DNA of 64,000 bases from positions 1 through 64,000 of the forward strand of contig JAKAWG010000005.1 in the NCBI GenBank assembly GCA_021817045.1. The letters run 5' to 3'. Under the pieces are notes generated by a model. It saw only the letters and a program-made list of their open reading frames with translations, was not told the DNA's origin and did no database searches. Below are positions 52,830-61,096 of the stretch, one piece after another. The DNA comes from Acidobacteriota bacterium (GTDB lineage Bacteria > Acidobacteriota > Terriglobia > UBA7540). Numbering within the stretch: position 1 is the first letter of the stretch; the number at the start of each line of letters is the position of its first letter. The translations under genes and the position numbers were made by a program.

Positions 52830-53453
52830 GTGGCAATCTGCAGAGGATCGCAGCATCGGGTGATGTCGTTTCTCTGTAGCGTCGCTTTATGAGCGGCGCA
52901 AGAGCCGTTGGCGTGCCCGCGCTCCAGAATCCTCATGAGCTTTCCGTGTTCCTCATGGTCGTTCTAAACGTACTTCTCGCGCCCTGGCTTATCTTGTGCG
53001 GAGCCGGCACACTGGGCCTCGCTCCATTCGCCGTAACGCTGTTTCTTCCGGTCGTTGATGACGACCACACTGGGCGGTCGCTGGATGAGGAACCATTCGC
53101 GTCGGCGAGGGAAATGGACGCCACTGTGAGTGTTGAAGGGCGGCAACATCAAGCTGACGGTGCCGGCGACATCCGCCGCTATTGTAAAATGTCTCGGTAT
53201 CCACAGTGGATTCGCTTTTGTGAACTCGTTGCGAGTTTGCACCACCTCGCTGTCCCCTTTTGGCTAGGGGGAAGATTGAAGTGTGGTCCACAGCGAGAAA
53301 ATTGCTCTCGGCGGCTACCAGCCGCAGTAAGTTCGGCGCGAAGCGCCATGGAGCGCCAGTTCCCGTCTTGAGCTAAAGTTGGGTGGTCTGATAACCGGCG
53401 GCGGCTTCGCCGTCGAGTTCCGCTACCGGACAAGCAGGGGGTTATCGATCTCC
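52830..53453. other. Gene-free stretch with a REP-like element
   Basis: About 620 bases. A family A repeat begins at 52875 (TGTAGCGTCGCTTTATGAGCGGCG). Open frames on both strands (such as 52889-53371) have no recognisable product, and the plus one starts inside the repeat. No RNA gene is seen. Confidence 0.45.
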
Positions 53454-55718
53454 ATGTCAGACGAATCTTATGTTGAAAAGACCGACCGGCGCACGCTTCT
53501 CAAGCGGCTCGCAGGCTCGGCCATGGCATCGGCGCTTCCACTCGAAGGCGCAGCCACGGTCAACCCGCTTTCGCTTGACCGTGGGTTTGGGAGCGCAAGC
53601 AAAGATCCACGGTCAGAAAAGGGCGCTGACCGTGGCTATCCGCCGGACCCACCCGGCGTTGTCCTGGAGGATTCGGAGTTGCGAGTCGCGTTCGACCCTA
53701 CCTCGGGCGCGATCATCCATCTCGAATATAAACCGACGAATTGGGCGCTGCACCGGCGCCCGGAACTCGGAGTGTCGTTCCGGATGCAGGTGCCGCTTCC
53801 CGAGCGGCACGATAATTTCATCCTCGGTCAAAAACAGCGCGCCGTGAAGGTAGAGAAATCGGGCAATCAAGTGCATCTTGAATGGAGTCATCTTGTGAGT
53901 GAGCACGCGGGCGTTCTGCCCATCACGTTCACTGCGACAGCGACGCTTGATCACGGCGCGCTGACCTTCGAATCGTCGCTGACTAACAATTGCACGCTAC
54001 CGGTTAATACCGTTGGCTACCCGTACCTCGGAGACCTCAGCGCACCCACGCCCAAAACCCCGATGTGGCGCCGGCACATGTGGTACGGCAATCTTGAGTC
54101 GCAGCAAATTCATCCACATTTCAACAACGAAAAGGGTTATTGGGGCGATATGTCCCCGATACAAACCGCCAGCTCCAATCAAAGCCTTTTTTGCCTGATC
54201 CAAAGTATCGGTCAGGGGCTCTACGTCCAGGTGAGCGACCACGTGGCCCGGTATTTGGTCCAATACTGGTTCGAGCAGAAACCCGGCGACCTGGAATCCA
54301 TTTACGATCTTGTTCCCGAAGAGGACCAGATCTCCGGAATTCCCGTCCACCTGGAGCTTCGCCTCGTTCATTTCGTCTTCGCCGCACCAAAATCTACGGT
54401 AAAGTTCACACCCATCGTCCTGAAAGGTTACAAGGGTGATTGGCAAGCCGGCGCCGATTTGTACAAGGCCTGGCGCAAAACTTGGTTTCATCCACGTACT
54501 GTCCCCGAGTGGGTGAACGAGGTGCATTCCTGGCAGCAACTCCAGATCAACTCTCCTGAAGATTCGCTCCGTTACCGTTATGACCAATTGCCTGAGTTCG
54601 GAAACGAATGCGCCGCGAACGGAGTGTCGGCGATCCAACTGGTTGGCTGGAACAAGGGCGGCCAGGACCGTGGCAACCCGACTCAGGATACAGACCCGCG
54701 CCTTGGGACTACGGACGAACTGCGTGACGCCATCGCTCAGTGCCAGGAGAAGGGTGTTCACATCGTGCTGTTCGGGAAATTCCTATGGGCCGATATGACA
54801 ACAAAGTGGTACCGCCGCGAGCTTTACAAGTACGACACCAAAGACCCTTATGGCATTCCGTATGAGGCCGGTGGTTATAGCTATGACACGCCCGAACAAT
54901 TGGCAGGTATCAACAACCGTCGCTTCGGCGTGATGTGCTTTATGGACAAAGAGTATCTTCGCATTGCCGCCGACCTGTTCAAGAAGGACGTTGCGCTCAA
55001 GCCCGCGGGCTTCCTCTATGATGAAGTTTGTCACCACGGGCCCGCGCTGTACTGTTTTGCGGCCGACCACGGGCATCCGGTCCCGGCATTTGTCTATAAC
55101 GGCGACATTCCGATGGCTGAAGCCTTGAACGCAGACACGAATGACAATCCGGATTTTCTCTTTGCCGGAGAAGGGCCGGAGGACATTGTGATCCAGCATT
55201 ACCCTCTGTCCTATTTTCGCATCGGGGATCAGCACACGCCGATCTGCCGTTACCTTGACTCTCACGCGCCGCTCATGGTAGCTATCACCGGCTTCGATGA
55301 CCGTGAAAAGCTCAACCGCCTCCTGATGTATCGCTACATCATCAGCTATGAGCCCTACAATTTTAAGGGCCGGCTCAGCAACTTTCCGTTGACGCTCGAA
55401 TACGGCAAGAAAATCGACGCCTTGAGAAAGCGATACACACGGTGGCTGTGGAACGCCGAGTACCGGGACACGCTTGGCGCGAAAGTCACGGTCGACGGAA
55501 AGCCTCATCACCTCTACTCGGTGTTTCTTACGTCAAGCGGTGAGCGGGCCGTGGTGGTGGTCAATCAGAGCCCCTCCCGTGGCATCACCGCGTCGGTCAA
55601 GATTACTAATCCGCGCCGGCTCGTCATCGTGACACCTGAAGAGCCGGAGACTAAGCCAACACGCGGTACGGTCACGATTCCTGCCAGGTCTGCGGCGGTG
55701 ATTTTGGAAATGGGTTAA
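53454..55718 (+). CDS. DUF6259-like exported glycosidase
   Basis: About 754 residues. An N-terminal export signal (TDRRTLLKRLAGSAMASALP) is followed by a beta-sandwich (about 70-310: LEDSELRVAFDPTSGAIIHLEY, FESSLTNNCTLPVNTVGYPYLG). A TIM-barrel of the DUF6259 type follows (about 340-640: WQLQ-like HSWQQLQINSPEDSLRYRY, NGVSAIQLVGWNKGGQDRG, PAGFLYDEVCHHGPALYC, with Asp/Glu as candidate catalytic residues). A small C-terminal beta domain ends it. The substrate is unknown. ATG 53454 is used because the signal starts there. It is convergent with the GH42 gene. Confidence 0.78.
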   Translation: MSDESYVEKTDRRTLLKRLAGSAMASALPLEGAATVNPLSLDRGFGSASKDPRSEKGADRGYPPDPPGVVLEDSELRVAFDPTSGAIIHLEYKPTNWALHRRPELGVSFRMQVPLPERHDNFILGQKQRAVKVEKSGNQVHLEWSHLVSEHAGVLPITFTATATLDHGALTFESSLTNNCTLPVNTVGYPYLGDLSAPTPKTPMWRRHMWYGNLESQQIHPHFNNEKGYWGDMSPIQTASSNQSLFCLIQSIGQGLYVQVSDHVARYLVQYWFEQKPGDLESIYDLVPEEDQISGIPVHLELRLVHFVFAAPKSTVKFTPIVLKGYKGDWQAGADLYKAWRKTWFHPRTVPEWVNEVHSWQQLQINSPEDSLRYRYDQLPEFGNECAANGVSAIQLVGWNKGGQDRGNPTQDTDPRLGTTDELRDAIAQCQEKGVHIVLFGKFLWADMTTKWYRRELYKYDTKDPYGIPYEAGGYSYDTPEQLAGINNRRFGVMCFMDKEYLRIAADLFKKDVALKPAGFLYDEVCHHGPALYCFAADHGHPVPAFVYNGDIPMAEALNADTNDNPDFLFAGEGPEDIVIQHYPLSYFRIGDQHTPICRYLDSHAPLMVAITGFDDREKLNRLLMYRYIISYEPYNFKGRLSNFPLTLEYGKKIDALRKRYTRWLWNAEYRDTLGAKVTVDGKPHHLYSVFLTSSGERAVVVVNQSPSRGITASVKITNPRRLVIVTPEEPETKPTRGTVTIPARSAAVILEMG

Positions 55719-55749
55719 AGGAGAAAGCTGCTTGTCCATAACGGCCCGA

Positions 55750-57906
55750 TCAGCTCGCCGCTAAGACGGCAACGCCGAGCGGCTCCAGCGAAACCTGACG
55801 AATAGCCCTCCGTTCACCGATCAACTCATCCATCGGTTTTGGCAAACGGATATTGTCATGCGTTTCCATGGTCAGGTTCAGCAGAAAATAATAGGTTGTA
55901 TCGGCATCTTGCCTGCTGGTCACTTCAACCCCATATGGCGCAGGAATGAGCGGGGTAAGTTTCGCGCTCGCTCCGACCAAACGCGCCAAAGTCTCGTAAA
56001 ACGCATCGTCCGCACAATCTGTGCCGACATAAAATACCCACCCGTCGTCATGACGACTGCGGGTCACTGCTGGGCGCCCTGACATTTCTCCGGCGCCGAC
56101 GACGGTAGCAAGCACCTCAGCGCCGTGAAGAGTGAGGGATTCGACAATGGTGCGCGGCCTGAAGACGGTTTGGTGTCCGGCGAAAACGATACCCAGTTGG
56201 GCTTCCAGGCTCTCTTCAAAGTTGCCCCACCGCGCATTGTATTCAACCAAATCGAGCATGGCCATGGAACTCACGCCCGCAATATCCGCAAACGGTCCGG
56301 GCGAGAGCGTCCGCCTCATGCTGTTGTCCTGGTGTTGCGTGCCCGCCCGATCATTCAGCACTAGAGTTCCACCGGCGGTCACGAAAGCGTGCAAGCGCTT
56401 TGCCACGACGTCGTCAACAAGACGCAAATTCGGAGCGAGGATCAGCTTGTACGGGGAAAAATCCGCCGACAAGGGGATCACGTCGATGTTGCGCTGGAGC
56501 ACCTTGAAGCCGTTGTAATATCGTGGGAGTTCGCTGTCGTAGCGCGTCTCTGTGGGGCCGATCGCCCCGAATCCTTGCGCCCATTGATTCGTGAAATCGA
56601 AAAGAATTGCGATGTCCGCTTCTGTGGTCGCTTTCGCCACCCGTGGTCCTATGCGCGACAGTTCCTTGCATATCCTATGCAATGTCGGTGCGGCCGGATT
56701 CAGCGCGCCGTTGAATCCCTTGATGAAAGACGGCCGGAACTGTTCGTTGCCAGCCAGCGGACGGCGCCACTCGAAATAGAAGTGCCCGTGGCCGCCATGC
56801 GCGAGGTCTATGTAAGCCTGCAAGCGCAGCCCCTCGTGCGGGGCGTTGGGAGGGACGTAGGCATTCTGTTCCGCGCAGATAAAACGCTGATGCGGTCCCG
56901 CGCAGCGGGCAAAGTCACTGAGATAACCAGCGGTATATTGGTGGCGGAATCCACTTAGCCCCGGCGCGCTCACGTAGTTATCCCATGCCGTTGCATCCAA
57001 AAACTCCGCCGCAGCGGTGTAAACATTGACGGACCATGTTGGAGCCGGCCAATTCGTAAAAATGAACTGGTTTTTCGTCCTTGTGCGAAGAATTTCTGCC
57101 TGTCTGCGCAGATCGTTCAGGAACGAATCGGAAAAAAACTCGCGATAGGCGAGCGTAATAGCTGGCTGCCAACCGCCCTCGGCCGAGTTTGTTGGGAAGT
57201 GAATTTGCGACCAATCGGTGTACTCGTTGCTCCAGAACGCGCCGTTCCACACACGGTTCAGTTCTTTCAGCGTTCCGTAGCGTTTCTGCAGCCAGACCCG
57301 GAACGCCCGCTCCGAATCCGGGTCGAAGCCCTGAAATGGATAGCCGGGTTCATTGTCGAGCTGCCAGCCGATCACTCCCGCGTTGTCGCCGTAATGCTCG
57401 GCCAATGCGGTCACAAGGCGAGCGCACGCATCGAGATAATTGGGGCTGTTGGTGTTGTAACCTTTTCGTCCGCCGTAGGTGTAAGACCCGTGCTCGTTGC
57501 CGCTCAACACGTCTGGGTCTAACTGGTAAAGCCACGGTGGAACCGAAGCCGTTCCAGTGCCCAGCACCACACGGATGCCGTGACGGTTTGCCACTGCGAT
57601 GGCCTCATCCATCCAGGAAAACTTGAATTTTCCGGGCGCGGGCTCGAAGATTCCCCATGCAAACTCGCCCATGCGGACCGTGTTGATCCCCAGCTCCCGC
57701 ATCTGGCGGAAGTCGATTTCCCACTCAGCCGGCTGCCACCACTCGGGATAGTAGGCGGTTCCGAGCATGTAACCTTCCCACGGGTTTTTGATTGAGCCTC
57801 CGCCGGTGAAAGCGGCGGATTGAGCGCCCGCGGCCACGGCTCCACTCCCGATGAGGGTGTCTACGGCAGCCACCCCTGCCAACTTATTAAATGTCCTGCG
57901 ATCCAT
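55750..57906 (-). CDS. GH42 beta-galactosidase, exported
   Basis: About 718 residues. The twin-arginine-like signal MDRRTFNKLAGVAAVDTL is followed by the GH42 barrel: MLGTAYYPEWWQPAEWEIDF, MGEFAWGIFEPAPGKFKF. The acid/base Glu186 is in GWQLDNEPGY and the likely nucleophile Glu346 in FICAEQNAY. A GATase-like trimerisation domain follows (about 470-640: YKLILAPNLRLVDDVVAKRL, FVTAGGTLVLNDRAGTQHQ), then a short beta domain. Length and order are normal for GH42. It cleaves terminal beta-galactosides; export points to the periplasm. ATG 57906 is chosen by the signal. Confidence 0.88.
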   Translation of the reverse strand: MDRRTFNKLAGVAAVDTLIGSGAVAAGAQSAAFTGGGSIKNPWEGYMLGTAYYPEWWQPAEWEIDFRQMRELGINTVRMGEFAWGIFEPAPGKFKFSWMDEAIAVANRHGIRVVLGTGTASVPPWLYQLDPDVLSGNEHGSYTYGGRKGYNTNSPNYLDACARLVTALAEHYGDNAGVIGWQLDNEPGYPFQGFDPDSERAFRVWLQKRYGTLKELNRVWNGAFWSNEYTDWSQIHFPTNSAEGGWQPAITLAYREFFSDSFLNDLRRQAEILRTRTKNQFIFTNWPAPTWSVNVYTAAAEFLDATAWDNYVSAPGLSGFRHQYTAGYLSDFARCAGPHQRFICAEQNAYVPPNAPHEGLRLQAYIDLAHGGHGHFYFEWRRPLAGNEQFRPSFIKGFNGALNPAAPTLHRICKELSRIGPRVAKATTEADIAILFDFTNQWAQGFGAIGPTETRYDSELPRYYNGFKVLQRNIDVIPLSADFSPYKLILAPNLRLVDDVVAKRLHAFVTAGGTLVLNDRAGTQHQDNSMRRTLSPGPFADIAGVSSMAMLDLVEYNARWGNFEESLEAQLGIVFAGHQTVFRPRTIVESLTLHGAEVLATVVGAGEMSGRPAVTRSRHDDGWVFYVGTDCADDAFYETLARLVGASAKLTPLIPAPYGVEVTSRQDADTTYYFLLNLTMETHDNIRLPKPMDELIGERRAIRQVSLEPLGVAVLAAS

Positions 57907-58034
57907 TCTCCGGTACCCTCCATACACACGATCCCCGATCACTATTGAGGCCGCGCTTTCGCGAAAGCGGTACCCAAAAGGACTTCACGGCGTTCAACTC
58001 GCGCAGTCCTTTAGCATGGCACCACGCGACGAGA

Positions 58035-58178
58035 TCATTGGATAACGACACCTGCACTTGTCTGGTGCGAGATTGTCCCGCTCGTGGCCGTGACTATGAC
58101 ATTGTACGTTTCGGCAGGCGCGCCCGGCGGGGACGAACTGGGTGTGCTCTTCTGGTTGCCGCCACCGCATGCGGCCAT
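58035..58178 (-). pseudogene. Short lipoprotein-like remnant (Ig-like C-terminus)
   Basis: A 47-codon frame: MAACGGGNQKSTPSSSPPG then APAETYNVIVTATSGTISH, ending VVIQ. Long Acidobacteriota secreted beta-propeller and Ig-like proteins often end with a Cys-Gly-Gly-Gly segment, a Ser/Pro linker and a TYTVTVTATSG strand, so this looks like the severed C-terminus of one. It begins 45 bases after the stop of the TPR gene on the same strand. A tiny lipoprotein is the alternative. Confidence 0.4.
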
Positions 58179-58223
58179 CGCGAGGGAGACCTTGCGCAAG
58201 ACCCTGGGGAATGTCGTGAAGGA

Positions 58224-60215
58224 TCAATGGCCGGAAACTCCGGTTTCTCTCTCTTGCCGAGCCGCGACCTCCGCGTTAAACAGCGCCCGGTTTTGAGATG
58301 CAGCCTTCAATTCCTGAAATCGCTTGAGGCAAGCGGCGGCTTCCGTCTTATTGTCTAGCGAGGAGTACACCCGGAATAACAGGTAGTGTATGGAGCCATC
58401 TTTGTCAAGCACGGCGACTTGGTTGAGCACTGCGAGAGACCGGCGGACGTTTCCCTGATGCAGATAGATCATCCCAAGGTCTTTTGCGGCTGCCACGAAT
58501 TCGGGGTTTTGTTTTAGCGCCTCAACGAGAAAGGGCAATGCTTCTGGCGCTTGGCCTAAGCTGACGTAGCTATCGCCCACCTCGTAATAAGCAGCGGCGT
58601 TGTGGTTGTCCAACCGCAAGCCTTCACGCAAGGCTGAGATCGCTTGCCGAAAACGGGCCGCCCGCCACAAGGCCTCGCCGAGTCTGAAATAGGCTTCGGC
58701 TTGGTTTGGCGCGAGCGTAGCGGCCAGTTCAAATTCTCGGATTGCCGCGCCAGTGTGACTGTGCGCGTTGTCAACCTGAGCTTTCAGCAAGTGCGCATCA
58801 ACGCTATCCGGTGCGACCATGAGTACCTGATTGAGAGCCAATTCCGCAACGCGCCGGAAAAGTGTGGATATTCTCCAATCTATCTCGGGAGATTCGTTTG
58901 CTTTCCACAGCGGCAGGAGCAGCCGTACCGCTTTCAGCGCGTTCTCCTGGTCCACACTCACACGAGCCAGCAGAATGCGCTGAGAAGCAAGCTGGCCGCC
59001 GCCTTCAACGTGGTCTAAGGTCTCGGCGGCAGTGTCCACATCGCCTTCTTCCAGAAAGTCCGCAGCCAGCTTCATGAGGCGTTGCTGCGAGGGCGCACTG
59101 CGAAGAAGTCTTTGCAGGCGCTCTTCATTTGTCCGATACGCTTGTTGAACGGCCTGCTGGTACGCTTCGTGAAATGCCGCATTTGGAGTCCCCTGCGCCG
59201 CTGCCATAAGATACGCGTCCACAAGCGCCGAACCGTTCTTTGCTCCTTCTATCTGTTGGATTAGCAGCTTGCGGCCCGCAAGTTGGGACGACAGCGTTTC
59301 GGGATGCGCGAACAGCCACGGGTCACTCACGGCCTGCCGCAGTGCTTGTAACGCGGGTTTTACCTGACCGGTGAGAAGCAAGCTTACGCCGAGTCCGTAA
59401 TGGGCACGAGCCGAATTAGGGCGCGAAGTAAGAGCCTTGCGAAATTCCGTGGCCGCTGAGGCGAAATCTCCGTGAAGCAGTTCTGCATCGCCGATCTCGA
59501 GGCGCGCCCGGGTTCGCCACTTCGGCTGGGCCTCCAATTCTTTCAGGCGGGTCAGCGCAAGGCTCCACTCCTGCTGATCCACGTAAATTCGCGCCAGAAG
59601 GCGGAGTCGGTAGGGGTTCGTTGGTGGCAGCTCGCCGAGCCGCTCGGAAGCTCGCTGTGCCAAGATAAGCGACACTTCTCCTAAGCCATACCAACTCAAT
59701 GTGTCTTTGTTCCGACCGGGCAGGCTGAGGTAATGGGAATAATCCGCGCAGGAGTCAGGGTAGTCTTCGGCCAAGTACTCGGCACTGGCGAGATTGTGAT
59801 TCACATATTCATCGGCAGGGCGCAGTTGCCGAGCCCTGCGCAATAGCGCCACGGCTCTGTGGGTATCCCCAAGCTTCATGAAATCGACCCCGCCTACCAT
59901 GAGTGCGGGGAACAAGTTTGGATTGGTCCGCAGAGCGTTCACCAAGTGTGTGCTTGACTCGGCATATTGGTGGTCCAAATAGTAAGCTAATCCGAGGTTG
60001 ACCTCCGCTGCTACATTTCCGGGATGGCGACTTAAGAACTGCTGGTATATTTGCTCGGCGGCGCGATAATCTCCGGTTTTCATGGCATTCTGGGCGCTCG
60101 CAAATGCCTTGGCATCTTCGCTTGGCGACTGGGCTTTTAAAGAAGTAAATCCAAGCATGGCAAGGACGAGAAATGCCCCCGCAATTCGGATAGAAATCGT
60201 CCGCACGCCACTCAT
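58224..60215 (-). CDS. Secreted tetratricopeptide-repeat protein, last gene of the CRTAC/TPR operon
   Basis: A 663-residue protein with a signal peptide (IAGAFLVLAMLGFTSLKA-Q). TPR arrays lie at both ends (AEQIYQQFLSRHPGNVAAEV, SSTHLVNALRTNPNLFPALM; then AIREFELAATLAPNQAEAYF, AISALREGLRLDNHNAAAYY, ALPFLVEALKQNPEFVAAAK). A helical middle has less regular repeats. No catalytic motif is seen. The start overlaps the previous gene's stop (ATGA at 60212-60215), so translation is coupled to the upstream TPR gene. Confidence 0.85.
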   Translation of the reverse strand: MSGVRTISIRIAGAFLVLAMLGFTSLKAQSPSEDAKAFASAQNAMKTGDYRAAEQIYQQFLSRHPGNVAAEVNLGLAYYLDHQYAESSTHLVNALRTNPNLFPALMVGGVDFMKLGDTHRAVALLRRARQLRPADEYVNHNLASAEYLAEDYPDSCADYSHYLSLPGRNKDTLSWYGLGEVSLILAQRASERLGELPPTNPYRLRLLARIYVDQQEWSLALTRLKELEAQPKWRTRARLEIGDAELLHGDFASAATEFRKALTSRPNSARAHYGLGVSLLLTGQVKPALQALRQAVSDPWLFAHPETLSSQLAGRKLLIQQIEGAKNGSALVDAYLMAAAQGTPNAAFHEAYQQAVQQAYRTNEERLQRLLRSAPSQQRLMKLAADFLEEGDVDTAAETLDHVEGGGQLASQRILLARVSVDQENALKAVRLLLPLWKANESPEIDWRISTLFRRVAELALNQVLMVAPDSVDAHLLKAQVDNAHSHTGAAIREFELAATLAPNQAEAYFRLGEALWRAARFRQAISALREGLRLDNHNAAAYYEVGDSYVSLGQAPEALPFLVEALKQNPEFVAAAKDLGMIYLHQGNVRRSLAVLNQVAVLDKDGSIHYLLFRVYSSLDNKTEAAACLKRFQELKAASQNRALFNAEVAARQERETGVSGH

Positions 60216-61096
60216 GGATATTGCGCCTCGTGAGCCGATCTGCCAGTTGCCCGCTCGGATATTTCCACTTTGCTCAAAAGGCTTGCTGCTTTCTGCCGGA
60301 TCAGGGTTGAAGGGGATCGCACAGCCTGCTCCAGTTCCACGCGCGCGTTTCCTAAGTCACCGGCGCCGTAATAGGCCTGTCCGAGACGGAGTGCGGTAAC
60401 CGCAGAAGGGTCGGCTCTTAGGGCGAGAGCGCGCTTGTAGGATTCGATGGAATCCCGGTATTGTCCTGCAACCAAATCCACGAACCCCTGAGCTTCAGCA
60501 AGCGAGGCCATCATTCCGCGCTTGTTCATCATAAATCTTTCCGGAGAAGCGCCCTGGGGCAGGTGAAACGTTTGCAAGAGTTGGCTGGCGGATTGAAGGT
60601 CCTTTCGCGCCTCGCCCAGAATGGATTCACGCTGGGCCGCATATCGAGGTGGAAAATCAGGAAGGATACTGCCCATCAGAAGCAAGGCCTCAAGATTCCG
60701 GGGATCTTTAGAGAGCATCTCGTGTCCGATGGAAACGGCGCCTTCGTAAGAATTGGCATCCATCTCGGCTTGCATCTCACGCAGCCGCACCAGTGGCAGC
60801 AACTGTGACTGCTTGTATTCGCTCGCAAATGTTTCAGCCGTTGCGATGATAGCGGCAGGAGTTTTCGCCTCCATCACGCGGCCGAATGCGTCCAATTCCG
60901 CTCGGGTTCCAGCCTGCGGGCCGTTAGGCGTATTCGGAAGCTCGTAAACCCCGTCGGAGACCGGAGTCTCGGCTCGCTGCCCCGCAGCCGTTGCTTGGCC
61001 GGTTCCCAGAAGGAGCTGAAGGGCCATCATTCCGAGAACGACCAACACAGCAGGGTTGAATAACGAATTTCCGATTCGCGCTTTCACGTCACTCAT
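60212..61096 (-). CDS. TPR-containing membrane-anchored/secreted protein
   Basis: About 294 residues. A hydrophobic N-terminal segment (AVLVVLGMMALQLLLGTG) acts as signal or anchor. The rest is helical, with TPR-like units near the middle (GAVSIGHEMLSKDPRNLEALL) and end (SIESYKRALALRADPSAVTAL, ARVELEQAVRSPSTLIRQKA). The start ATG 61096 overlaps the end of the CRTAC-like gene by eight bases, and its stop overlaps the next gene, so it is the middle gene of a coupled three-gene operon. Confidence 0.78.
   Translation of the reverse strand: MSDVKARIGNSLFNPAVLVVLGMMALQLLLGTGQATAAGQRAETPVSDGVYELPNTPNGPQAGTRAELDAFGRVMEAKTPAAIIATAETFASEYKQSQLLPLVRLREMQAEMDANSYEGAVSIGHEMLSKDPRNLEALLLMGSILPDFPPRYAAQRESILGEARKDLQSASQLLQTFHLPQGASPERFMMNKRGMMASLAEAQGFVDLVAGQYRDSIESYKRALALRADPSAVTALRLGQAYYGAGDLGNARVELEQAVRSPSTLIRQKAASLLSKVEISERATGRSAHEAQYP

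Noticed and set aside
52889-53371. A 160-codon plus-strand frame with a hydrophobic stretch
   Set aside because: It starts inside a REP-like element, has no ribosome binding site or recognisable domain, and competes with equally open minus-strand frames.
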